Assembly: GCF_042646165.1 (NCBI RefSeq)
Contig: NZ_JBHRTC010000003.1
Length of the DNA: 64,000 bases
Origin: Microbaculum marinum
GTDB lineage: Bacteria > Pseudomonadota > Alphaproteobacteria > Rhizobiales > Tepidamorphaceae
Direction: 5' to 3' (one strand)
Positions 9,804 through 18,385 of the stretch are shown here, piece after piece; position 1 is the stretch's first letter; each line of letters opens with the position of its first letter. Position numbers and translations under genes: made by a program. The notes beneath the pieces were generated by a model, which did not search any database, was not told the DNA's origin, and worked only from the letters and a program-made list of their open reading frames with translations.

Positions 9804-10679
9804 ATGTCCGATGCAATCGAAAACCTGATCTCGATACTCGATCTGGAACAACTCGAAGACAACCTGTTCCGTGGTCGCAGCCCGCAGGACGGCTGGCAGC
9901 GGGTATACGGCGGACAGGTGATCGGCCAGGCGCTGGTAGCGGCCTCGCGCACGGTGGCGGACCGGCACGTCCATTCGCTGCACGGCTATTTCATGCTCGG
10001 CGGCGACCCGAAGGTCCCGATCATCTACGAGGTCGAGCGTATCCGCGACGGCGGCAGCTTCACGACCCGTCGCGTCGTTGCCATCCAGCACGGCAAGGCG
10101 ATCTTCTCCATGTCCTGTTCCTTCCACATCGAGGAATCCGGTCTGGAGCATCAGTTCGAGATGCCGGACATTCCCGATCCGGAGGATCTGCCGGACGTCG
10201 GCAGCTTCGTGGCGCAGTTTCCCGACAAGATCCCCTCCGCGATCCGCAAGTACTGGGAACGCGAGCGGCCGATCGAGTTCCGGCCGGTCGACCTGTCCCG
10301 CTATGCCGGCAATCCGAAGAAGGTGCCCTACCAGCACATCTGGTTCCGCGCCTCGGCGCCGCTGCCCGATTCGCCGGAAATCCAGCGCTGCGCGCTGGCC
10401 TACGCCTCCGACATGACGCTGCTCGACACCTCGCTGATCGCACACGGCCGCAGCGTCTTCGAGCGCGACATCATGGTCGCCAGTCTCGACCACGCGATGT
10501 GGTTCCATCGCCCGTTCCGCTGCGACGAGTGGCTGCTCTACGTGGAGGACAGCCCGTCCACGCAGGGCGCGCGCGGCTTCAATCGCGGCCTGATCTACAC
10601 CCGCCAGGGAACGCTGGTCGCCTCCACCGCGCAGGAGGGGCTGATCCGGCCGATCAGCCGCGAAGGGCGCAAGGACTAA
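9804..10679 (+). CDS. tesB: acyl-CoA thioesterase II
   Basis: A 291-residue double hot-dog thioesterase that hydrolyses acyl-CoA to free fatty acid and CoA. Family motifs include VYGGQVIGQALVAASRTV (about 34-51), HSLHGYFMLGGDP, FTTRRVVAIQHGKAIF with the substrate-pocket residues, AYASDMTLLDTSL, and DHAMWFHRPFRCDEWLLY in the second hot-dog. Length matches E. coli TesB (286). The frame is open far upstream, but the conserved N-terminus and ATG 9804 give the normal size. It is divergent from the UbiH-type gene and followed by the nitrogen-regulation cluster behind its own promoter. Confidence 0.95.
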   Translation: MSDAIENLISILDLEQLEDNLFRGRSPQDGWQRVYGGQVIGQALVAASRTVADRHVHSLHGYFMLGGDPKVPIIYEVERIRDGGSFTTRRVVAIQHGKAIFSMSCSFHIEESGLEHQFEMPDIPDPEDLPDVGSFVAQFPDKIPSAIRKYWERERPIEFRPVDLSRYAGNPKKVPYQHIWFRASAPLPDSPEIQRCALAYASDMTLLDTSLIAHGRSVFERDIMVASLDHAMWFHRPFRCDEWLLYVEDSPSTQGARGFNRGLIYTRQGTLVASTAQEGLIRPISREGRKD

Positions 10680-10837
10680 GCCGGTTCGCAGCGCGAATAG
10701 GCGGATTGCCCAATAATACGGCGCCCACCGGGCATTGCATAAATATTGAGCATTTCCGCTTCCGGTTGCCACGCCGGATTCCCGTTCCGATTCCTGAAAC
10801 CAAACAGATTCAATGACTTGCTGACGGTTCCGGCAGT

Positions 10838-10852
10838 TGGCACGGCTTTTGT
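10838..10852 (+). promoter_or_regulatory. sigma-54 promoter of glnK-amtB
   Basis: TGGCAC (10838-10843), five bases, then TTGT (10849-10852). This matches the -24/-12 consensus TGGCAC-N5-TTGC with one mismatch, and the GG and G elements sit at the required spacing. It lies 137 bp before the glnK start, in a 309-bp gap with no other gene. NtrC-dependent control under nitrogen limitation is inferred from the family. I could not identify a convincing NtrC site. Confidence 0.8.
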
Positions 10853-10988
10853 TGTTCAACCGTCCAGCGAGGCCTGCCTGCGCCGTCCTGGGGGCCATTG
10901 GGCCGGGGGACTGACGGGCGCCGTCTCGTATCGAACGTCCGAGGCGCTGACGCCTGGACGATGGGTCGGAACAGGACAGGGAGCCGAC

Positions 10989-11327
10989 ATGAAAATCGTT
11001 ATGGCCATCATCAAGCCCTTCAAGCTCGATGACGTCCGTGAGGCCCTCACCGCCATTGGGGTGCAGGGGCTGACGGTGACCGAGGTGAAGGGATACGGGC
11101 GCCAGAAGGGGCACACCGAGATCTATCGCGGCGCCGAATACGCCGTCAGCTTCCTGCCGAAGCTGAAGATCGAGGTCGTCGTGGCGGCCGATCAGGTCGA
11201 CAGGGTCGTCGAAGCCATCTCCGGGGCCGCGCGCACCGGCCAGATCGGCGACGGCAAGATCTTCGTCCACGGAATCGACCGCGCGGTGCGTATCCGGACC
11301 GGCGAAACCGACGCGGACGCCCTCTAG
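10989..11327 (+). CDS. glnK: PII nitrogen regulatory protein GlnK
   Basis: A 112-residue PII signal protein. The uridylylation site Tyr51 is present in the T-loop (HTEIYRGAEY), and the N-terminal MKIVMAIIKPFKLDDVREAL and C-terminal GDGKIFVHGIDRAVRIRTGE are the two family signatures. GlnK trimers read 2-oxoglutarate, ATP/ADP and glutamine status and block the AmtB channel when nitrogen is plentiful. AGGGAG precedes ATG 10989. It is followed after 46 bp by amtB, the classical glnK-amtB operon, and preceded by a sigma-54 promoter. Confidence 0.96.
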   Translation: MKIVMAIIKPFKLDDVREALTAIGVQGLTVTEVKGYGRQKGHTEIYRGAEYAVSFLPKLKIEVVVAADQVDRVVEAISGAARTGQIGDGKIFVHGIDRAVRIRTGETDADAL

Positions 11328-11373
11328 GCGCGCGCATCCCCGCAAAACCAGACTGTTCAGGGAACCAGATCCG

Positions 11374-12729
11374 ATGAACCTGCGAAAGCTACTCCTCACC
11401 ATTGCCGGGGGCGCGGCGCTTGCTGCCATCCTCGTTGAACCGGGCCTCGCCCAGGACGCGGCGGAAGCGACCGAAGAGGTCGTCGAGGCGACGGGCGGCG
11501 GCGTGCCGGCCGAGTCCGTCTACGTCTTCAACACCCTGCTGTTCCTCGTCACCGGCTTCCTCGTGATGTTCATGGCGGCCGGCTTCGCCATGCTGGAAGC
11601 CGGCATGGTGCGCACCAAAAACGTCTCCATGCAGTGCCTGAAGAACATCGCGCTGTACTCGGTCGCCACGATCATGTTCTGGATCGTCGGCTACAACCTG
11701 ATGTATGACGGGGTCGACGGCGGCTTTCTCGGTTCGTTCACGCCGAAGATGATGCCGGCGCCCGATGCCGATGCGGGCGACTACGCCGCTGCGTCGGACT
11801 TCTTCTTCCAGCTGGTGTTCTGCGCGACCACCGCCTCGATCGTCTCCGGCACGCTCGCCGAGCGCATCAAGCTGTGGCCGTTCCTCATCTTCACGGTCGT
11901 CCTGACGGGCTTCTTCTACCCGATCACCGGCGCCTGGCAGTGGGGCGGCGGCTGGCTCGCCGAGATGGGCTTCTCCGACTTCGCCGGCTCGACCATCGTG
12001 CATTCGGTCGGCGGCTGGGCGGCACTGTCCGGCGCGCTCATCCTGGGCGCGCGCAGGGGCAAGTACGCCGCCGACGGCCGGGTCCATCCGATCCCCGGAT
12101 CCTCGATGCCGCTGGCCACCCTCGGCACGTTCATCCTGTGGCTCGGCTGGTTCGGCTTCAACGGCGGCTCGCAGCTGGCGCTGGGATCGGAGGCCGACGC
12201 CTCCTCGGTCGCCCGCATCTTCGTCAACACCAACATGGCGGCGGCCGGCGGTGTCGTCGTCGCGATGATCCTCACCCAGATCATCTACAAGAAGGTCGAC
12301 CTCACCATGGCGCTGAACGGCGCCCTCGCCGGTCTCGTCTCGATCACCGCCGAGCCGCTGGCGCCGAACCTGCTGATGTCCGTCATCATCGGCGGCATCG
12401 GCGGCATCATCGTGGTGGTCGCCGTGCCGTTGCTCGACAAGCTGAAGATCGACGACGTGGTCGGCGCCATTCCGGTCCACCTGATCGCCGGCATCTGGGG
12501 AACGCTGGCGGTCGTGCTGACCAATTCCGACGCCAGCATCGGCACCCAGGTGATCGGCATCGTCGCCATAGGCCTGTTCACCTTCATCGCCTCGGGCATC
12601 GTCTGGGCGATCCTCAAGGCGGTGGTCGGCATCCGCGTCAGCGAGGAGGAAGAGGCCCTGGGTCTCGACATGGTGGAAGTCGGCGTCGAGGCCTATCCCG
12701 AGTTCGGAGTCGGCAGCCAGCGCGTCTGA
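11374..12729 (+). CDS. amtB: ammonium transporter AmtB (first copy)
   Basis: A 451-residue AmtB/Mep/Rh channel protein with an N-terminal signal sequence ending near LAQD (residue 27) and about eleven membrane spans. Characteristic stretches are AGFAMLEAGMVRTKNVSMQ near residue 70, VHSVGGWAALSGALILGARRGKY around 210 with the first pore histidine, and IPVHLIAGIWGTLAV around 370 with the second. It moves ammonium across the inner membrane and is gated by GlnK. It is cotranscribed with glnK and ends at a strong intrinsic terminator. Confidence 0.96.
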   Translation: MNLRKLLLTIAGGAALAAILVEPGLAQDAAEATEEVVEATGGGVPAESVYVFNTLLFLVTGFLVMFMAAGFAMLEAGMVRTKNVSMQCLKNIALYSVATIMFWIVGYNLMYDGVDGGFLGSFTPKMMPAPDADAGDYAAASDFFFQLVFCATTASIVSGTLAERIKLWPFLIFTVVLTGFFYPITGAWQWGGGWLAEMGFSDFAGSTIVHSVGGWAALSGALILGARRGKYAADGRVHPIPGSSMPLATLGTFILWLGWFGFNGGSQLALGSEADASSVARIFVNTNMAAAGGVVVAMILTQIIYKKVDLTMALNGALAGLVSITAEPLAPNLLMSVIIGGIGGIIVVVAVPLLDKLKIDDVVGAIPVHLIAGIWGTLAVVLTNSDASIGTQVIGIVAIGLFTFIASGIVWAILKAVVGIRVSEEEEALGLDMVEVGVEAYPEFGVGSQRV

Positions 12730-12760
12730 CGCATCGCTCCCGCGCTCCGTGCGCGCCTCA

Positions 12761-12787
12761 GGCCCGGGCTTCGGCCCGGGCCTTTTT
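12761..12787 (+). terminator. intrinsic terminator of glnK-amtB
   Basis: Perfect 9-bp stem GGCCCGGGC / GCCCGGGCC with a TTCG tetraloop, followed directly by TTTTT, 31 bp after the amtB stop codon. Confidence 0.92.
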
Positions 12788-12954
12788 GCTGTCCCCACGC
12801 CGGCTCGCGCACGCCCTGGCCCGCCGCCTGCCTGTTCCGCAGGCAATTCGGCGTGCCGGTTTTATGGGCAATTGAACAACCGGGCGGCATCGTCTGCAGC
12901 AAAACCGCGATTGATTGGTGAACTGAATCAATAACATGCATTTGCCGCAGGAAT

Positions 12955-12969
12955 TGGCACGCCGCTTGT
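12955..12969 (+). promoter_or_regulatory. sigma-54 promoter of second amtB
   Basis: TGGCAC (12955-12960), five bases, then TTGT (12966-12969): the same -24/-12 element and the same single deviation as the glnK promoter. It sits 74 bp before the second amtB start. An inverted repeat TTGATT / AATCAA at about 12911-12931 lies upstream, where an activator might bind, but this is only a suggestion. The gap also holds the terminator of the first amtB. Confidence 0.8.
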
Positions 12970-13042
12970 AGAGGTGCCGGCGGCTCCGCCGCGTCGATCG
13001 ACGTGATTTCAGGCGACGGGGCGAGATCCTGGAGGACATCAA

Positions 13043-14344
13043 ATGACGCTACTGCGCCGTCGCGGACTGACCGTTTCCCTTTGCGCTGCCGGGCTCTGGC
13101 TCGCATCCCTCGCGCCTGCCCTCGCGCAGGACGCGCTCGACAGCGGCGATACCGCCTGGATGCTGACCTCGACGGCGCTCGTACTGATGATGACGATCCC
13201 CGGCCTCGCGCTGTTCTACGGGGGCATGGTCCGGCAGAAGAACGTGCTGGCCACGGTGATGCAGAGTTTTGCCGTGTGCTGCCTCGTCACCATCCTGTGG
13301 ATGGTCGCCGGCTATTCGATCGCGTTCACCGACGGCGGCGCCTTCAACGCCTGGATCGGGGGCTCCGGCCGCTTCTTCCTGGCCGGAATCGGCACCGATT
13401 CGGTGACGGGCACGATTCCAGAGATCCTGTTCGTGATGTTCCAGGCGACCTTCGCGATCATCACGCCGGCGCTGATCTGCGGCGCGTTCGCCGACCGGAT
13501 GAAGTTTTCCGCGATGCTCTGGTTCATGGCGCTCTGGCTGATCGTCGTCTACTGCCCCGTCGCGCACTGGGTGTGGGGCGGCGGCTTCCTGGCCGACGAC
13601 GGTGTGCTCGACTTCGCCGGCGGTACCGTCGTCCACATCAATTCCGGCATCGCCGGGCTGGTCGCCGCGCTCGTCATCGGACGGCGGACGGGCTACGGCA
13701 CCGACAACATGGCGCCGCACAACCTCGTCTACTCGGTGATCGGCGCCTCGCTCCTGTGGGTCGGCTGGTTCGGCTTCAACGCGGGCTCGGCCTTGGCGGC
13801 CAACGGCTTGGCCGGCATGGCGCTTGCGGTCACGCAGATCGCCACGGCAATGGCAGCGCTCGCCTGGATGTTCGCCGAATGGGTGCTGCGCGGCAAGCCG
13901 AGCGTGCTCGGGATCATTTCGGGCGCTGTCGCGGGGCTCGTTGCGATCACGCCGGCGTCGGGCTTCGTGACGCCCACCGGCGCGCTGTGGATCGGCCTCG
14001 CCGCCGGCCTTGTCTGCTTCTGGATGGTCACCTGGGTGAAATCGGTCCTGAGATACGACGATGCCCTCGACGTGTTCGGCATCCACGGCGTCGGCGGCAT
14101 CGTCGGGGCAATACTCACGGGCGTCTTCGCGGCCCCGGAAATCGGTGGCGCGGCCGGATTGCTGTCCGGAAATCCCGGGCAGCTGTGGACCCAGATCGTC
14201 GGCATCGTCGCCACCGTGATCTGGTCGGCCATCGGCGCCTTCGTCATCCTCAAGGTGCTCGATCTGACCATCGGCATCCGGGTGTCGCGCGACGTCGAGA
14301 TCGAGGGCCTCGACGTCAATCTGCACGGCGAGACCATCCATTAG
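13043..14344 (+). CDS. amtB2: ammonium transporter AmtB (second copy)
   Basis: A 433-residue ammonium channel with signal peptide (cleavage near LAQD, residue 30) and about eleven spans. GLALFYGGMVRQKNVLATV (about 53-71), VVHINSGIAGLVAALVIG (first pore histidine) and VFGIHGVGGIVGAILTG (second pore histidine) match the E. coli AmtB type more closely than the first copy does. So these are two different Amt subtypes, not a recent duplication. It has its own sigma-54 promoter and lacks a glnK partner, so both channels may answer to the single GlnK. GGAGGACATCAA precedes the ATG. Confidence 0.95.
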   Translation: MTLLRRRGLTVSLCAAGLWLASLAPALAQDALDSGDTAWMLTSTALVLMMTIPGLALFYGGMVRQKNVLATVMQSFAVCCLVTILWMVAGYSIAFTDGGAFNAWIGGSGRFFLAGIGTDSVTGTIPEILFVMFQATFAIITPALICGAFADRMKFSAMLWFMALWLIVVYCPVAHWVWGGGFLADDGVLDFAGGTVVHINSGIAGLVAALVIGRRTGYGTDNMAPHNLVYSVIGASLLWVGWFGFNAGSALAANGLAGMALAVTQIATAMAALAWMFAEWVLRGKPSVLGIISGAVAGLVAITPASGFVTPTGALWIGLAAGLVCFWMVTWVKSVLRYDDALDVFGIHGVGGIVGAILTGVFAAPEIGGAAGLLSGNPGQLWTQIVGIVATVIWSAIGAFVILKVLDLTIGIRVSRDVEIEGLDVNLHGETIH

Positions 14345-14361
14345 GTCCAGCTGAGGGGCAT

Positions 14362-14396
14362 GCCGGTCCCGCGCCGCGGCGGGACCGGCCGTTCTT
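14362..14396 (+). terminator. probable terminator after second amtB
   Basis: Stem GCCGGTCCCGC / GCGGGACCGGC (14362-14372 and 14379-14389) followed by a short T-rich tail, 17 bp after the stop codon. The hairpin is strong and the tail imperfect. Confidence 0.6.
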
Positions 14397-14437
14397 CACC
14401 ATCTTTTCCCGGGTATCGTCGACTCCTGCGCGGAAGG

Positions 14438-14453
14438 TTAATGGCCTCTTAAC
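14438..14453 (+). promoter_or_regulatory. CtrA-type binding site upstream of ftsK
   Basis: TTAA at 14438-14441, seven bases, then TTAAC at 14449-14453: an exact match to the CtrA box TTAA-N7-TTAAC. It lies 92 bp before the ftsK start, in a promoter-like position. CtrA is the cell-cycle master regulator of alphaproteobacteria. Control of ftsK here is an inference from motif and position. Confidence 0.65.
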
Positions 14454-14545
14454 CCGGTCCGCATAGCGTCTGAGGCCTCGACGTTCGCCTCGCCTGCCGG
14501 CGTACGCGCGCGTATGAAGCCGACGCTTCTTGATGCCTGGACCCG

Positions 14546-17155
14546 ATGAGCGCGACCGGATCGCAATTCCACGATGATTCGAGCCTGACGGAGCGCCTCC
14601 GTGAAGGTGCAGAGCGCCTGTCGACGCAGGCCACAGGCCTGGCGATCCTGGCGATCGTCGCTGGTATCGTGGCCAGTCTGGCGACGTGGTCGGTCCAGGA
14701 TCCCTCGCTCAGCCACGCAACCGAATCGGTTCCGACCAACCTTCTCGGCTTTCCTGGCGCCGCGGTGGCCGACCTGATGATGCAGATGCTGGGGCTGGCG
14801 TCCGGCGCCATGTTGATCCCGGTTGGCGTCTGGGCGGTGCGGCTGATAGCCGACCGCCCGGTCGCCGCCGTCGGCCGGCGCCTGCTGTCCTGGCTCGCCG
14901 GTAGCGCCTTTGCGTGCGCCTTCTTCGCGGCCCTGCCGGCGCCGTCCGGCTGGCCGCTTCCCTCCGGCCTGGGCGGTCTGATCGGTGATGCGCAACTCTA
15001 CGTGTCGGGCTTCCTGTTCTCGCCTATATTCGGCGGCCTTGCCGCGCTGCCGGCCGGCCTGATGGCGGGGCTCGGCGCGTTCCTGCTGCTCTCCTACGCC
15101 TCCGATCTTCCCCTGCCGTTGCTGCGTCGCCGGCGCCGGGAGGAAACCGGCAGCGAGTGGGATGACGAAGACCAGAACGAGCGGGACGCCGGCGGCGAAG
15201 CCGACGAGGACATCGACGAAGAGCAGGGTGGCCATCGCATCGGCGCCCTGCAGCACGGCTGGCTGAGCTTCAAGGCGCGGATGCGCCGCCGCATTCGACC
15301 GGGAACGTCGGCAACGCCCCGCGCGCGTGGCTCGCTTGCCCAGTCCGTGTGGAGGCGGCTGGTCGAGGACGAGCCGCTGGTCGCGGTGCCGGTCACCGGC
15401 CGGGTCGAACCAAGCTTCGACGGCGACAGGCGCTGGTCCGGCCCGTCGCCCGAGGACGCCGCGCAGGACGACGACTGGGCCGGCGACGACTGGCCGGAGG
15501 AGACCGGACCGGGTGAGACGGGGCCGGGTGAGACGGGGCCGGACGACTGGGAAGAGACGGCCGCCCCGCGTATCACGCCGGCCAAGGCGCGCCTCAAGCA
15601 GGGCCGCCGCGCCTCCAAGGAGGCACAGCCTTCGCTGCTGCCCAACAGAGGCTACGAGCTTCCGCCTCTGCGCCTGCTCGCCGAACCGAAGCAGACCCGC
15701 AAGAACTCCGCCAGCGACATGGAGGGGCTGGAGCAGAACGCGCGCCTGCTCGAGAACGTCCTCGATGATTTCGGCGTCAAGGGCGAGATCATCAACGTCA
15801 GGCCCGGACCCGTCGTCACGCTCTACGAACTGGAGCCGGCGCCCGGCACCAAGTCCTCCCGTGTCATCGGCCTGGCCGACGACATCGCCCGCTCGATGAG
15901 CGCGATATCCGCCCGCGTCGCCGTCGTCCCCGGCCGGAACGTCATCGGCATCGAGCTGCCGAACTCGTTTCGCGAGACGGTGTACCTGCGCGAGCTTCTG
16001 GCGTCGGAAAACTTCGAGAAGTCCAAGTCGAAACTGGCGCTCTGTCTGGGCAAGACCATCGGCGGCGAGCCCGTCATCGCCGATCTCGCCCGGATGCCGC
16101 ATCTGCTGATTGCCGGCACGACCGGCTCCGGCAAGTCGGTCGCCGTCAACACGATGATCCTGTCGCTGCTCTACCGGCTGGGTCCCGACGTCTGCAAGCT
16201 GATCATGATCGACCCGAAAATGCTGGAGCTGTCGGTCTATGACGGCATTCCGCATCTTCTGTCCCCGGTCGTCACCGACCCCCGCAAGGCCGTGGTCGCG
16301 CTGAAATGGACGGTCCGCGAGATGGAGGACCGGTACCGCAAGATGTCCAAGCTCGGCGTGCGCAACATCGACGGCTACAACGCCCGCGTCGCCGAAGCGA
16401 ACCGCAAGAACGAGACCGTCGTGCGTACCGTGCAGACCGGCTTCGACCGCGAAACCGGGGAGCCGGTCTACGAACAGGAGGAGATGGACCTTTCGCCTAT
16501 GCCGTTCATCGTCGTCATCATCGACGAGATGGCTGACCTGATGATGGTGGCCGGCAAGGACATCGAAGGCGCCGTCCAGAGGCTCGCGCAGATGGCGCGC
16601 GCCGCCGGCATCCACCTGATCACCGCCACCCAGCGCCCGTCGGTCGACGTCATAACCGGCACCATCAAGGCGAATTTCCCCACCCGGATCTCCTTCCAGG
16701 TCACCTCGAAGATCGACAGCCGGACGATCCTGGGGGAACAGGGCGCCGAACAGCTGCTCGGCCAGGGCGACATGCTCTACATGATGGGCGGCGGCCGCAT
16801 CACCCGCGTCCATGGTCCGTTCTGCTCGGACGAAGAAGTCGAGGACGTCATTTCCTTCCTGAAGGCGCAGGGGACGCCCGACTATCTGGAAGAGATCACC
16901 GAGGAGTCGGAAGACGGCGGCTTCGAGATGCCGGGCCTTGTATCCGGCGGCGAGGGCGACGATCTGTTCACCAAGGCCGTGCAGGTGGTGCTGCGCGACA
17001 AGAAGGTGTCGACCAGCTACGTGCAGCGCCGGCTGCAGATCGGGTACAATCGCGCGGCCACGCTGATCGAGCGGATGGAGCAGGAAGGCATCATCTCGGC
17101 GCCCAACTCGAAGGGGCAACGCGAGATCCTCATGGGCGAGGGCGACGACGGCTAG
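14546..17155 (+). CDS. ftsK: DNA translocase FtsK
   Basis: An 869-residue FtsK/SpoIIIE family protein that pumps DNA at the division septum and activates XerCD recombination at dif. An N-terminal membrane domain with about four spans (residues 30-195) is followed by an acidic, Pro/Gly-rich linker (205-370, containing ETGPGETGPGETGPDD). The motor has Walker A AGTTGSGKSVAVN near 525 and Walker B VVIIDEMADLMM near 655. The winged-helix gamma domain that reads KOPS sequences sits at about 805-869. ATG 14546 follows a CtrA-type box by 92 bp. The lolA gene follows, an order common in this order of bacteria. Confidence 0.96.
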   Translation: MSATGSQFHDDSSLTERLREGAERLSTQATGLAILAIVAGIVASLATWSVQDPSLSHATESVPTNLLGFPGAAVADLMMQMLGLASGAMLIPVGVWAVRLIADRPVAAVGRRLLSWLAGSAFACAFFAALPAPSGWPLPSGLGGLIGDAQLYVSGFLFSPIFGGLAALPAGLMAGLGAFLLLSYASDLPLPLLRRRRREETGSEWDDEDQNERDAGGEADEDIDEEQGGHRIGALQHGWLSFKARMRRRIRPGTSATPRARGSLAQSVWRRLVEDEPLVAVPVTGRVEPSFDGDRRWSGPSPEDAAQDDDWAGDDWPEETGPGETGPGETGPDDWEETAAPRITPAKARLKQGRRASKEAQPSLLPNRGYELPPLRLLAEPKQTRKNSASDMEGLEQNARLLENVLDDFGVKGEIINVRPGPVVTLYELEPAPGTKSSRVIGLADDIARSMSAISARVAVVPGRNVIGIELPNSFRETVYLRELLASENFEKSKSKLALCLGKTIGGEPVIADLARMPHLLIAGTTGSGKSVAVNTMILSLLYRLGPDVCKLIMIDPKMLELSVYDGIPHLLSPVVTDPRKAVVALKWTVREMEDRYRKMSKLGVRNIDGYNARVAEANRKNETVVRTVQTGFDRETGEPVYEQEEMDLSPMPFIVVIIDEMADLMMVAGKDIEGAVQRLAQMARAAGIHLITATQRPSVDVITGTIKANFPTRISFQVTSKIDSRTILGEQGAEQLLGQGDMLYMMGGGRITRVHGPFCSDEEVEDVISFLKAQGTPDYLEEITEESEDGGFEMPGLVSGGEGDDLFTKAVQVVLRDKKVSTSYVQRRLQIGYNRAATLIERMEQEGIISAPNSKGQREILMGEGDDG

Positions 17156-17242
17156 GCGGAAACGGCGTCGCGCTTTCGCCACATCGCAGTGTTTGCGTCC
17201 GCGGCAATCGACGTCCGCATGGACAGATGGAGTTGGAATATC

Positions 17243-17914
17243 ATGGCATTCGTCCGCAAACTGATGATCGCCGCCGTCGCGACAGGTATCGCGACTGTGC
17301 CCGGCGCGCTGATCCTCCCCGGCGCCCTGTCGGCCCGCACCGAGGCGACCGACCTGACCATCGCCCAGGTCGCCGCGGTGGACCAGGTCAGCGCTTATCT
17401 CAGCAACATCACGACCTTGCAGGGCGAATTCGTTCAGACTGCGCCGGACGGCAACATAACCCAGGGCCAGTTCTTCATTGAGAAGCCGGGCCGGATGCGC
17501 TTCGAATATGCACCCCCCGCCCAGCTTCAGATCGTGTCCGACGGCCGCTGGGTCGCCGTCCAGGACAAGAAGCTGAAGACGACGGAAAAATACCCCCTGA
17601 TCACCACGCCGCTGAAGATGATCCTGTCGGACAACGTCAATCTGATGCGCGATGCCAAGATCCTGGCCGTCTATCCCGAGACCGAACTCGTCACCGTCTC
17701 GATCGAGGAAACCACCGGCGAAGCGCCAGGCACCCTGACGTTGATGTTCGATCCGGTCCAGAACCGCCTGACCCGCTGGACCGTAACCGACGTCCAGGGC
17801 CTCGATACGACCGTCGCCCTTGAAAACACCGTCGCGGGCCAGCCGATCGATCCCTCGAAGTTCCGGATCATCGAGCATCGCATCCTCGACGTCGGCGGCG
17901 GCAACATGCGCTGA
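17243..17914 (+). CDS. lolA: outer-membrane lipoprotein carrier protein LolA-like
   Basis: A 224-residue periplasmic protein with signal sequence (MAFVRKLMIAAVATGIATV, probable cleavage near LSARTEA). The LolA core is seen: YLSNITTLQGEFVQTAPDG, GQFFIEKPGRMRFEYAPP, IVSDGRWVAVQDKKL, and YPLITTPLKMILSDNVNL. LolA chaperones lipoproteins across the periplasm from LolCDE to the outer membrane. An upstream in-frame ATG at 17189 would add 18 residues before the signal peptide, so ATG 17243 is preferred. It starts 87 bp after ftsK and is probably part of its transcript. Confidence 0.9.
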   Translation: MAFVRKLMIAAVATGIATVPGALILPGALSARTEATDLTIAQVAAVDQVSAYLSNITTLQGEFVQTAPDGNITQGQFFIEKPGRMRFEYAPPAQLQIVSDGRWVAVQDKKLKTTEKYPLITTPLKMILSDNVNLMRDAKILAVYPETELVTVSIEETTGEAPGTLTLMFDPVQNRLTRWTVTDVQGLDTTVALENTVAGQPIDPSKFRIIEHRILDVGGGNMR

Positions 17915-18385
17915 AGCAGTTCGGGGGCCGATCCTTCGGTCCGGACGGCAAACGGTCAATAAACCGCATTCCGGTCGAAGTCGTATCCGGAAAGTGGACT
18001 TCGCCGGATCGGGGCCGTGCAAGCATCGGCTGGCCGATGCCATCACAATTCGGTGTTCGATCCGGCAACTCTTGAAACGGGGCCTTCGCAATCCCAGATT
18101 TTCGTCAGTAGCGGCGACGCTCGTGTTTTCGGTAACGCCCCCGTCTCGCCGAAGAGTGCCAGCCGCTGGTGCCGGTCTTCCCTCCCGGCACCCCGCAATT
18201 TGCGCGGACAGCGCCCGGTTCCTTCCCCCGGAGCCGGGCGCATTGTTTTTTGGCCCGGTCTCTGTCCTCCCGGGCCCCAGGTGTCCAGGCCCGGAAGCGG
18301 CCGGTTGTCTTCGGCCCGTCCGCGCGATAAAGGCGGTCCAGGCGTCCGCCGGGCCGGCAGTCGCCGCCCCTGCAATCACCGACCC
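17915..18385 (+). other. 471-bp gap with terminator, possible small RNA
   Basis: No credible protein gene is seen. The stretch contains several short inverted repeats, for example GTGCCGG / CCGGCAC around 18163-18189, and ends its first two thirds with a strong intrinsic terminator at 18211-18251. Such an arrangement could be a long lolA 3' UTR or an independent small RNA. After the terminator there is GC-rich sequence up to the exonuclease start. Confidence 0.45.
18211..18251 (+). terminator. intrinsic terminator in the lolA-xthA gap
   Basis: Stem GCGCCCGGTTCC / GGAGCCGGGCGC (18211-18222 and 18230-18241, one G-T pair), loop TTCCCCC, then a run of T at 18246-18251. It lies about 300 bp after lolA, unusually far for that gene. 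Confidence 0.85.
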
